A DNA stretch of 53,995 nucleotides from DASXYG01 sp036502625 (GTDB lineage: Bacteria > Actinomycetota > Actinomycetes > Streptosporangiales > Streptosporangiaceae), in NCBI GenBank assembly GCA_036502625.1, contig DASXYG010000073.1, positions 1 to 53,995 of the forward strand. The letters run 5' to 3'. The notes under the pieces were generated by a model. The model saw only the letters and a program-made list of their open reading frames with translations. It had not been told where the DNA came from and did not search any database. Made by a program: the position numbers and the translations under genes. Below are positions 42,428-49,386 of this stretch, one piece after another; the first letter of the stretch is position 1, and the number at the start of each line of letters is the position of its first letter.

Positions 42428-43153
42428 TCAGGTGCGCGGCAGCTCGCCGCGCAGGGTCAGGCGGTCGCCGCGGATGCGGAGGAACTCCAGGTCGACGGGG
42501 CGCCCGCCGGCCAATCGGCTCAGCCGTTCGACGGCGAACACCGCCGCGCCGTCGTCGGCGCCGAGGACCGACGCGGTGTGCGCGTCGGCGTTGAGCGCCT
42601 GGACGCTGATCTCGGCGGCCTCGAGGCGCACCCCGGTCTGCTCCTCGATCAGCGCGAACACGTCGCGGTGCGCCAGGTCGGCGGTCAGCAGCGGCTCGCC
42701 GACGTCGGCGGCGAGGTACGTCAGGTCCAGCGACAGCGGCAGCTCGCCGAGGCGGCGCAGCCGCTCGATGTAGGCGACGCGCGCGCCGTCGGCCAGCCCG
42801 AGCCGCTCGGCGACGGCGGCCGGCGCCCGGATCATCCGCGCGTCGCGGACCTCGTTGCCGATCTCGCCGTGTTCGTGCAGCGTCTCGGCCAGCCCGGCGA
42901 GCCGGCCGATGCCGTGGTCGTAGGACCTGGCCAGCACCACGGTGCCGACCCCCGGGCGCCGCTCCACCAGCCCCTCGTCGCTGAGGATGCGCAGCGCCGC
43001 GCGCACGGCGTTGCGCGAGGCGCCGAAGTCGGCGATGAGGCGCCGTTCGTCGGGGAGCACGCCGGACGCGAACGCCCCGGCGGTGACCTGGCGGCGGAGG
43101 ATCTCCGCGACCTGGCGGGCACGGTCGGCGCGCGGCCGGTCGTACTGCGCCAC
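42428..43153 (-). CDS. GntR family regulator, HutC/UTRA type
   Basis: 241 residues from GTG 43153, preceded by GGAG (an in-frame GTG at 43177 is less likely). The winged helix is QVAEILRRQVTAGAF and LIADFGASRNAVRAALRILSDEGLVERRPGVGTVV (conserved R, G and T). The C-terminal UTRA ligand domain has YIERLRRLGELPLSLDLTYL and ERLSRLAGGRPVDLEFLRIRGD. It most likely controls the MFS-P450 genes that follow. The ligand is not predictable. Confidence 0.9.
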   Translation of the reverse strand: MAQYDRPRADRARQVAEILRRQVTAGAFASGVLPDERRLIADFGASRNAVRAALRILSDEGLVERRPGVGTVVLARSYDHGIGRLAGLAETLHEHGEIGNEVRDARMIRAPAAVAERLGLADGARVAYIERLRRLGELPLSLDLTYLAADVGEPLLTADLAHRDVFALIEEQTGVRLEAAEISVQALNADAHTASVLGADDGAAVFAVERLSRLAGGRPVDLEFLRIRGDRLTLRGELPRT

Positions 43154-43289
43154 GGTCTCTCCGCTCCTCGGGATCACGGCTCCACCGTACGTGCCCGGCG
43201 TTTCGGCGAAGTTACGCCACCCATTCTGACCTGCACGAACGCGTGACCTGCGGTTCTGGTGCCACGGATCGGGGTTCCGCCACCCCTGG

Positions 43290-43856
43290 TCAGGCCGCGA
43301 CCAGGAGCTCCGCGACCGCGCGCGCCTCGGCGGCGGCGCGCGGCACCACGCCCGTGCCGTACGCGATCGTGGCGCCCTCGTGGAGCAGCAGCAGCCGCCG
43401 GCCGAGCGCCTTCGGGCCCGGCAGTCCCGCCTCGGCGGCCAGGTCGGTGAGGTAGCCGAGCAGCCAGGCCTTCTGGCCGGCGACCACCCGGTGGCCCGGA
43501 TCATCGGGGTCGGGCAGCTCGGCGAACGCGTTGACGAACGCGCAGCCGCGCGGGTTCTCCGCGCGCATCCAGGAGCCGAGGGCGTCGAACGTGGCCAGCA
43601 GCCGTTCGCGCGGGTCGTCCGTACGCGACTCGACGGAGCGCGTCAGCCAGTCGCGCCAGCGTTCGTCGCGGGCGCGCAGGTACGCCGCGATGAGCTCGGC
43701 CTTCGAGCCGAAGCGGTCGTAGAGCGTCTTCTTCGTCACCCCGGCGGCGCGGGCGATCGCGTCCACCCCGACGGCGTGGATGCCCTGGTCGTAGAACAGC
43801 GCGGAGGCCGCGTCGAGGATGCGCGCGCCCGCCGGGGTCAGCCCGGACGTCGCCAT
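43290..43856 (-). CDS. TetR family repressor
   Basis: 188 residues from ATG 43856. The N-terminal helix-turn-helix is ILDAASALFYDQGIHAVGVDAIARAAGVTKKTLYDRFGSKAELI (conserved TKKTLYDRFGSK). The C-terminal ligand domain has SWMRAENPRGCAFVNAFAELPD, common in this TetR subgroup. It diverges from the quinone oxidoreductase gene. Two ACCGA-type palindromes between them are its likely operators, so it probably represses both genes. Confidence 0.92.
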   Translation of the reverse strand: MATSGLTPAGARILDAASALFYDQGIHAVGVDAIARAAGVTKKTLYDRFGSKAELIAAYLRARDERWRDWLTRSVESRTDDPRERLLATFDALGSWMRAENPRGCAFVNAFAELPDPDDPGHRVVAGQKAWLLGYLTDLAAEAGLPGPKALGRRLLLLHEGATIAYGTGVVPRAAAEARAVAELLVAA

Positions 43857-43889
43857 GATCACCACCCGCTCCCTGGTCGTCGCCTCGAC

Positions 43890-43934
43890 TATACCGACCG
43901 GTGTGGGTAGTGTGGAGCTATACCGATCGGTATA
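43890..43934. promoter_or_regulatory. TetR operators between repressor and quinone oxidoreductase
   Basis: TATACCGATCGGTATA (43919-43934) is a perfect 16-bp palindrome, and TATACCGACCGGTGTG (43890-43905) is an imperfect copy 29 nt upstream. They fill the 93-nt divergent region. Confidence 0.8.
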
Positions 43935-43949
43935 CATCGAGGAGGAGCA

Positions 43950-44996
43950 ATGCAGGCGTACGTCCTCACCGGGTTCGGCGGTCCGGAGAAGCTGGACCTC
44001 CGCGAGCTGCCCGATCCCGTACCCGGCCCCGGCGAGCTGCGGATCCGCGTGGGCGCGGCGGCGCTGAACAACACGGACGTCTGGACCCGGGAGGGCGCGT
44101 ACGGCTCGCCCGGCGACCCCGGAGGGCAGGCGGGCTGGCACCGTGAGCCGCTGCGCTTCCCCCGCGTCCAGGGCGAGGACATCGTCGGCCGCGTCGACCG
44201 GACCGGGCCGGGCGTGCCCGCGCACCGGGTGGGCGAGCGCGTCATGGTCGACCCGATGCTCTACACCGGCGGTGAACGGGCGATGGTCGACGCCGGGCAG
44301 CTCCTCGGCAGCGAGCGCGACGGCGGCTTCGCCGACTACGTCACCGTTCCGGCCGAGAACGCCCACGTCATCGACTCGCCCTTGACCGACGCCGAGCTCG
44401 CGACGTTCCCCGGGGCGTACTCGACCGCGTTGCGCATGCTCAATCGGGCGCGCCTCACCGCCGGGGAGACGGTGGTGGTCACCGGCGCGTCCGGGGGTGT
44501 GGGCTCGGCGCTGGTCCAGCTCGCGAAGGCGCGCGGCGCCGCCGTGGTGGCGGTCGTCGGCGCGGGGAAGGCGGATCGCGTGACGGAGCTCGGCGCCGAC
44601 GCGACCGTGCCCAGGGACGCGCCCGACCTGGCCGCGGCGGTGGCCGCGGCCGGGAGCGCGCCCATCGACGTGGTCGCCGACGTCGTGGCCGGGCCCATGT
44701 TCGGCCCGCTGACCGACGCCCTCCGCCCGCTCGGCCGGTACGTCCTCGCCGGGGCCATCGCGGGCCCGGTCGTCCAGGCCGACCTGCGGACCCTCTACCT
44801 GAAGCAGCTCACCCTCGTCGGCTCGTCGGTCGCCAGCCACGAGGAGTTCGCTGAGCTGGTCGCCGACATCGCGCGCGGCGCGCTGCGGCCACTGCTCGCC
44901 GGGACGTACCCGCTGCGCGACCTCCCCCGCGCCCAGGCCGACTTCGCCCGGAAGGAGTTCTTCGGGAAGCTCGTGGTGCTGCCCGGCGCCGCGTGA
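43950..44996 (+). CDS. zinc-independent quinone oxidoreductase (MDR family)
   Basis: 348 residues from ATG 43950 with ribosome site GAGGAGG. It is a medium-chain dehydrogenase/reductase: the GroES-like N-terminal domain (VLTGFGGPEKLDLRELPDPVPGPGELRIRV), then the NADPH-binding domain with TGASGGVGSALVQLAKARGA. The Cys of the catalytic zinc site is missing, so it should act as an NADPH:quinone or enone reductase. It is induced, by inference, when the TetR repressor is released. Confidence 0.9.
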   Translation: MQAYVLTGFGGPEKLDLRELPDPVPGPGELRIRVGAAALNNTDVWTREGAYGSPGDPGGQAGWHREPLRFPRVQGEDIVGRVDRTGPGVPAHRVGERVMVDPMLYTGGERAMVDAGQLLGSERDGGFADYVTVPAENAHVIDSPLTDAELATFPGAYSTALRMLNRARLTAGETVVVTGASGGVGSALVQLAKARGAAVVAVVGAGKADRVTELGADATVPRDAPDLAAAVAAAGSAPIDVVADVVAGPMFGPLTDALRPLGRYVLAGAIAGPVVQADLRTLYLKQLTLVGSSVASHEEFAELVADIARGALRPLLAGTYPLRDLPRAQADFARKEFFGKLVVLPGAA

Positions 44997-45014
44997 CCCG
45001 TACGGCGGTGCGCC

Positions 45015-45020
45015 TATAGT
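45015..45020 (+). promoter_or_regulatory. promoter -10 box of the metE leader
   Basis: TATAGT, with a weak -35 (GTGACC, 44993-44998) 16 nt upstream that overlaps the stop codon of the quinone oxidoreductase gene. Transcription would start near 45027, just before the riboswitch. Confidence 0.5.
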
Positions 45021-45032
45021 CGGGGGCGCGGT

Positions 45033-45211
45033 TGGTTCATCCGGGTACGCGCCCGGGTGTCGTAAGAGGGAACCCGGTGGGAATCCGGGACTGCCCCGCA
45101 GCGGTTAGTGGGAACGACCGCCGTCAGACGCACTGGGATTCATCCCGGGAAGCGACGGCCAGTAGGCGCCCGTACGGGCCCGCCCACGAGTCCGAAGACC
45201 TGCCAGCCGCT
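45033..45211 (+). promoter_or_regulatory. cobalamin riboswitch controlling metE
   Basis: The conserved aptamer blocks appear in order: GGGAACCCGGTGGGAATCCGG, GACTGCCCCGCAGCGGT, GCACTGGG, CCCGGGAAGCGACGGCCAGTAGG and, at the end, the B12 box GTCCGAAGACCTGCC. This is the usual adenosylcobalamin aptamer. When B12 is present, metE should be off. Limits are approximate to about 5 nt. Confidence 0.95.
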
Positions 45212-45336
45212 CGCGCGCCGACGGCGCGCGGTGGTCCATGGCCCCGAGGGACGGCCACGGGACACCGGCGGTTCCGCCGTGCCCTGCCTCCCTCGTGGCC
45301 ACGCACCATGGCAGACGTTCGCGAGGGAAGGACATC
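45212..45336 (+). promoter_or_regulatory. expression platform of the metE riboswitch with alternative hairpins
   Basis: CGCGCGCCGACGGCGCGCG (45212-45230) is a perfect palindromic hairpin directly after the aptamer. Next, CGAGGGA (45245-45251) can pair with TCCCTCG (45289-45295), enclosing CGGCGG/CCGCCG (45266-45271, 45274-45279). The same TCCCTCG can instead pair with an identical CGAGGGA at 45322-45328, which is the metE ribosome binding site. The two pairings exclude each other. Confidence 0.6.
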
Positions 45337-47601
45337 ATGCGAGTGCACACCACCGTCCTCGGCTATCCGCGCATCGGCGCGGGGCGCGCGCTGAAGCGGG
45401 CCGTCGAGGCGTACTGGTCGGGCTCGGCCGACGCGGCCGCGCTGCGCGAGACGGCCGCCCGGCTGCGCGCGGAGACCTGGACCGCGCTGCGCGACGCCGG
45501 GATCGAGGAGATCCCGTCCAACACGTTCAGCCTGTACGACCAGGTGCTGGACACCACGGTCATGGTCGGCGCCGTGCCGGAGCGCTACGCCGGGCACACC
45601 GAACCGCTCGACCGCTACTTCGCCATGGCACGCGGCGACGCGGGCGCGGCGCCGCTGGAGATGACGAAGTGGTTCGACACGAACTACCACTACCTCGTCC
45701 CGGAGATCGGCCCCGAAACGGCGTTCGCCCTGGCCGGCAGCAAGCCGCTCGACGAGTACGCCGAGGCGAAGGCGCTGGGCATCGAGACCAGGCCCGTCCT
45801 GCTCGGCCCGCTGACCTACCTGCTGCTCGCCAAGGCGTCCGACTCCGCGCCCGAGGGGTACCGCCCGCTCGACCGGCTCGACGACCTGGTGGGCGTGTAC
45901 GCCGAGCTGCTCGGACGGCTCGCTGACGCGGGCGTGCGCCGGGTGCAGATCGACGAACCGGTGCTCGCCGCCGACCGCACCGACGCCGAGCTCGACGCGC
46001 TGCGCGCCGTGTACGACCGGCTCGGACGGCTGGAGCGCCGCCCGGAGATCGCCGTCGTGTCGTACTTCGGCGACATCGGCCCGGCGCTGCCGATCCTGGC
46101 CGCCGCGCCCATCGAGGCCGTCGGCCTGGACCTCGTCGCGGGCGCCCGCGACATCGACCGCGTCGCCGGCGCCGGGCTCACCGGCAAGACGCTGTACGCC
46201 GGGCTCGTCGACGGCCGCAACATCTGGCGCCGCGACCTCACCGCCGCGCTCGCCACCGCGGCCAGCCTCCTGGGCTCGGTCGGCGGCCTGGTCGTCGGCA
46301 CGTCCTGCTCCCTCCAGCACGTGCCGCTCGACCTCGACGACGAGCCGGACCTCGACCCCGACCTGCGCGGACGGCTCGCGTTCGCCCGCCAGAAGGCCGG
46401 CGAGGTCGTGCTGCTCGGCCGCGCGCTGCGCGAGGGCCGCGACGCGGTCCAGGCGGAGCTCGCCGCGTCGCACGCCGCCCGGTCCGTCCAGGCGCCGCGC
46501 GACCAGCGGGTCCGCGCGCGGCTCGACAGCCTGGAGGGCCGGTCCGACCGTACCGACTACGGGCGGCGCGGCGCCGCGCAGAACGGCGCCGAGCGGCTGC
46601 CCGCGCTGCCCACCACCACGATCGGCTCGTTCCCGCAGACCACCGAGATCCGCCGGGCGCGCGCCGCCCACCGGGCCGGGAGGCTGGACGACGCGGCATA
46701 CGAGGCCCGCATGCGCGAGGAGATCGACCGGGTCATCGCGCTCCAGGAGGACATCGGCCTCGACGTCCTCGTCCACGGCGAGCCCGAGCGCAACGACATG
46801 GTGCAGTACTTCGCCGAGCGGCTGCGCGGCTACGCGGCCACCCGCGAGGGCTGGGTCCAGTCGTACGGCACCCGCTGCGTGCGCCCGCCCATCCTGTACG
46901 GCGACGTGTCCCGCCCCGAACCGATGACCGTGGGGTGGACGACGTACGCGCAGTCGCGCACGTCCAAGCCGGTCAAGGGCATGCTCACCGGCCCGGTCAC
47001 GATGCTGGCCTGGTCGTTCGTGCGCGACGACCAGCCGCTCGCGGACACCGCGCGGCAGGTGGCGCTTGCGCTGCGCGACGAGGTGCACGACCTGGAGGCG
47101 GCCGGCATCCGGCACATCCAGGTGGACGAGCCGGCGCTGCGGGAGAAGCTGCCGCTGCGCCGTACGGACCAGCGCGCGTTCCTCGACTGGGCGACCGCCG
47201 CGTTCCGGCTGGCCACGTCCGGGGTCGCCGACTCCACGGTGATCCACTCGCACATGTGCTACTCGGAGTTCGGCGAGATCGTCGACGCCATCGACGACCT
47301 GGACGCCGACGTGACCAGCGTCGAGGCGGCCCGCTCCCGCATGGAGCTGGTCGACGGGCTGCGCGCGCACGGCTACCGCCGCGGCATCGGCCCCGGTGTG
47401 TACGACATCCACTCGCCGCGCGTCCCTGACGTACCGGAGATCGAGGAGTCGCTGCGCCGCGCGCTGGCCGCCGTCGACCCCGCGCGGCTGTGGGTCAACC
47501 CGGACTGCGGCCTGAAGACCCGCGGCTACCCGGAGACGGAGGCGGCGCTGCGCAACATGGTCGCCGCCGCCCGGAAGGTGCGGGCGACCCTGGCCCGCTG
47601 A
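45337..47601 (+). CDS. metE: cobalamin-independent methionine synthase
   Basis: 754 residues from ATG 45337; ribosome site GAGGGAAGGA (45323-45332). It transfers a methyl group from 5-methyltetrahydrofolate to homocysteine. The N-terminus TTVLGYPRIGAGRALKRAVEAYW is typical. Zinc ligands are H639 and C641 in HSHMCYSEF and C724 in NPDCGLKTR. LPTTTIGSFPQT marks the C-terminal barrel and EPERNDMVQYFAE the homocysteine site. It stands alone behind a cobalamin riboswitch, so it should be used when B12 is scarce; a strong terminator follows. Confidence 0.97.
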   Translation: MRVHTTVLGYPRIGAGRALKRAVEAYWSGSADAAALRETAARLRAETWTALRDAGIEEIPSNTFSLYDQVLDTTVMVGAVPERYAGHTEPLDRYFAMARGDAGAAPLEMTKWFDTNYHYLVPEIGPETAFALAGSKPLDEYAEAKALGIETRPVLLGPLTYLLLAKASDSAPEGYRPLDRLDDLVGVYAELLGRLADAGVRRVQIDEPVLAADRTDAELDALRAVYDRLGRLERRPEIAVVSYFGDIGPALPILAAAPIEAVGLDLVAGARDIDRVAGAGLTGKTLYAGLVDGRNIWRRDLTAALATAASLLGSVGGLVVGTSCSLQHVPLDLDDEPDLDPDLRGRLAFARQKAGEVVLLGRALREGRDAVQAELAASHAARSVQAPRDQRVRARLDSLEGRSDRTDYGRRGAAQNGAERLPALPTTTIGSFPQTTEIRRARAAHRAGRLDDAAYEARMREEIDRVIALQEDIGLDVLVHGEPERNDMVQYFAERLRGYAATREGWVQSYGTRCVRPPILYGDVSRPEPMTVGWTTYAQSRTSKPVKGMLTGPVTMLAWSFVRDDQPLADTARQVALALRDEVHDLEAAGIRHIQVDEPALREKLPLRRTDQRAFLDWATAAFRLATSGVADSTVIHSHMCYSEFGEIVDAIDDLDADVTSVEAARSRMELVDGLRAHGYRRGIGPGVYDIHSPRVPDVPEIEESLRRALAAVDPARLWVNPDCGLKTRGYPETEAALRNMVAAARKVRATLAR

Positions 47602-47610
47602 CCCGCGTAC

Positions 47611-47635
47611 GGGTCCCCGGCGCGGCCGGGGGCCC
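47611..47635. terminator. bidirectional terminator between metE and the GPP34 gene
   Basis: GGGTCCCCGGC (47611-47621) pairs with GCCGGGGGCCC (47625-47635) with one G-T wobble and a 3-nt loop. It lies in the 39-nt gap between convergent genes. Confidence 0.75.
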
Positions 47636-47640
47636 GGACG

Positions 47641-48240
47641 TCAGGAGTTGTGGCGTGCCCGGATGGCGCGGCGCAGCGCGCGCGGGATCGGCTCGGCGAC
47701 GAGCGGCCGCACCCGCTCGGCGTGGCGCCGCCGTTCGAACGCGGTCGCGACCGTGCGCAGCCGCGCCGCGAGCGCGAGCGCGAGCACCGCCTCGTCGCGC
47801 GGGTCCAGCCGCGACGGGGGGCGGCGCAGCCCGGTCTGGACCAGCGCCAGGTGGCGTTTCGCGGCGCGCCTGTCCCGTACGGTGATCCGCGCGGGGAGCA
47901 GGCCGCGCGGCTCGACGCGGATCTGCCGCGCCTCCTCCAGCCGGTCCCGCACGGTGCGCACGGTGCCGGGCTCGGCGCGGCGGATCCACCGCTGCCACGA
48001 GCGCGGCCCCACCGCGGCGATCCGCTCGTACGCGGCGAGCAGGAACGGGTCGTCCGGCGGCGGCTTCCTGGTGGCGGCGGGCGAGCCGCCGGCGTCCTCG
48101 ACGTAGCCGTCGAGCAGCAGGTCCGAGAGCGCGGCGGCGCGCAGCGCCATGCCGAGGTCGAACCGCGCGGTCATCCGCTCGCGCTCGAGGTCGCAGGCGA
48201 GCAGGAACAACCGCTCCGGGAGGGTGCGTGGTACGTCCAT
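47641..48240 (-). CDS. GPP34 (GOLPH3-like) family protein
   Basis: 199 residues from ATG 48240. The overall pattern (LPERLFLLACDLERERMTARFDLGMALRAAALSDLLLDGYVE, then DDPFLLAAYERIAA and a C-terminal helical half with DPRDEAVLALALAARLRTVA) matches the GPP34 family. Eukaryotic members (GOLPH3/Vps74) bind PI4P on Golgi membranes; bacterial members are abundant in actinobacteria and have no known role. Its start overlaps the ribbon-helix-helix stop by 1 nt, so it belongs to an operon with the SPFH protein. No membrane segment is seen. Confidence 0.75.
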   Translation of the reverse strand: MDVPRTLPERLFLLACDLERERMTARFDLGMALRAAALSDLLLDGYVEDAGGSPAATRKPPPDDPFLLAAYERIAAVGPRSWQRWIRRAEPGTVRTVRDRLEEARQIRVEPRGLLPARITVRDRRAAKRHLALVQTGLRRPPSRLDPRDEAVLALALAARLRTVATAFERRRHAERVRPLVAEPIPRALRRAIRARHNS

Positions 48241-48437
48241 CAGTCCTCCTTGGGTGGCCGGCCACGGCGTTTCATCCGGCCCACCTGGTCGGGCAGCCGC
48301 CCGGCGTCACCGAGCGCGCGGCGGAGCAGGAACTCGATCTGGGCGTTGGTGCTGCGCAGCTCGTCGGCGGCCCAGCGGGCCAGCGCGTCGTGCACGGCCG
48401 GGTCGAGCCGCAGCAGGATCTTCTTGCGCTCCGTCAC
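48240..48437 (-). CDS. ribbon-helix-helix DNA-binding protein
   Basis: 65 residues from ATG 48437, overlapping the SPFH stop by 4 nt. The N-terminal strand KKILLRLDPAVHDALARWAADELRSTNAQIEFLLRRAL is a clear Arc/CopG-type ribbon-helix-helix (with N-A-Q-I-E near the turn). The C-terminus is basic (GRMKRRGRPPKED), like an AT-hook. It probably autoregulates the operon; a palindrome lies in the promoter at 49344-49367. It is not next to any toxin. Confidence 0.82.
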   Translation of the reverse strand: MTERKKILLRLDPAVHDALARWAADELRSTNAQIEFLLRRALGDAGRLPDQVGRMKRRGRPPKED

Positions 48438-49318
48438 TGGTAGAGCGAACCGGTGTTGACGACCGGCTGTGCGTCGCGGTCACCGCAGAGGACGACGAGC
48501 AGGTTGCTGATCATCGTCGCCTTGCGCTCGTCGTCGAGGTCGACGATCTCGTCCTCGTCGAGCCGGGCCAGCGCGGCCTCGACCATGCCGACGGCGCCGT
48601 CGACGATCCGCTGCCGCGCCGCGACGACCGCGCCCGCCTGCTGGCGGCGCAGCATCGCCTGCGCGATCTCCGGGGCGTACGAGAGCCGGGTGATGCGCGA
48701 CTCGATCACCGTCACGCCGGCGGACGCGACCCGCGCGGAGATCTCCTCGGACAGCTTCGCGGTGATCTCGTCGGCGTTCTCGCGCAGCGACAACTGCGCG
48801 TCGCCGTGCGCGTCGTACGGGTAGCTGCCCGCGATGTGCCGTACGGCCGTCTCGGTCTGGATGGCCACGAACTCCACGAAGTCGTCCACCTCGAACACCG
48901 CCTTCGCGGTGTCGCAGACCTGCCACACGACGACGGCGGCCATCTCGATCGGGTTGCCGTCGATGTCGTTGACCTTCGCGACGTCGGTCTCGTGGTTGCG
49001 GATCCGCGTGGAGACCTGGCGCCGCTGGGTCAGCGGGTTCACCCAGCGCAGCCCGTCGGTGCGGATCGTGCCGGCGTAGCGGCCGAGCAACTGGACCACG
49101 CGGGCCCGGCCCGGGGCGACCGCGGTCAGCCCGGCGGCGGTGAACACGGCGGCCACGGCGAGCAGGATCCCGACAACGCGGCCGGGCGTGCCGCCGAAGC
49201 CGATCAGCAAGCCGGCCGCCACCAGCGCCACGACCACCGCGCCGAGCACCGGCCACCCGTTCACGTTCCACGCGTCACGCTCGGCCACTTTCGCCTGCGG
49301 CATGTCGACGTTGGGCAT
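48434..49318 (-). CDS. SPFH / band 7 (stomatin-prohibitin) domain protein
   Basis: 294 residues from ATG 49318, with GGAGG just upstream. Two N-terminal membrane helices (about 22-42, PVLGAVVVALVAAGLLIGFGG, and 48-68, GILLAVAAVFTAAGLTAV) are followed by the SPFH domain (VVQLLGRYAGTIRTDGLRWVNPLTQRR, MAAVVVWQVCDTAKAVFEVDDF, GVTVIESRITRLSYAPEIAQAMLRRQQA). Such proteins form rings that organise membrane microdomains and guard proteases such as FtsH or NfeD-linked ones. No NfeD gene is present. The gene leads a coupled trio with the ribbon-helix-helix and GPP34 genes. Confidence 0.9.
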   Translation of the reverse strand: MPNVDMPQAKVAERDAWNVNGWPVLGAVVVALVAAGLLIGFGGTPGRVVGILLAVAAVFTAAGLTAVAPGRARVVQLLGRYAGTIRTDGLRWVNPLTQRRQVSTRIRNHETDVAKVNDIDGNPIEMAAVVVWQVCDTAKAVFEVDDFVEFVAIQTETAVRHIAGSYPYDAHGDAQLSLRENADEITAKLSEEISARVASAGVTVIESRITRLSYAPEIAQAMLRRQQAGAVVAARQRIVDGAVGMVEAALARLDEDEIVDLDDERKATMISNLLVVLCGDRDAQPVVNTGSLYQ

Positions 49319-49343
49319 GGTTCCTCCGATCCGTGGATCTTGC

Positions 49344-49367
49344 TATTAAAGTGATATCACTTTTATA
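49344..49367. promoter_or_regulatory. 24-bp near-perfect palindrome in the SPFH promoter
   Basis: AAAGTGATATCACTTT (49348-49363) is a perfect palindrome, and TAT/ATA extend it to 24 bp with one mismatch pair. It is one of the very few AT-rich sites in the window, and it overlaps likely -10 sequences upstream of the SPFH gene. It is a strong operator candidate for the ribbon-helix-helix protein of the same operon. Confidence 0.75.
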
Positions 49368-49386
49368 GCACACGAAACGGGATGGG

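Noticed and set aside
39118..42594. A 1158-codon plus-strand frame opposite the P450 and MFS genes
   Set aside because: It has antisense composition only; the minus-strand genes have strong motifs.
48240..48437. Ribbon-helix-helix protein as an antitoxin
   Set aside because: Neighbours are SPFH and GPP34 proteins with no toxin fold; an operon autoregulator is simpler.
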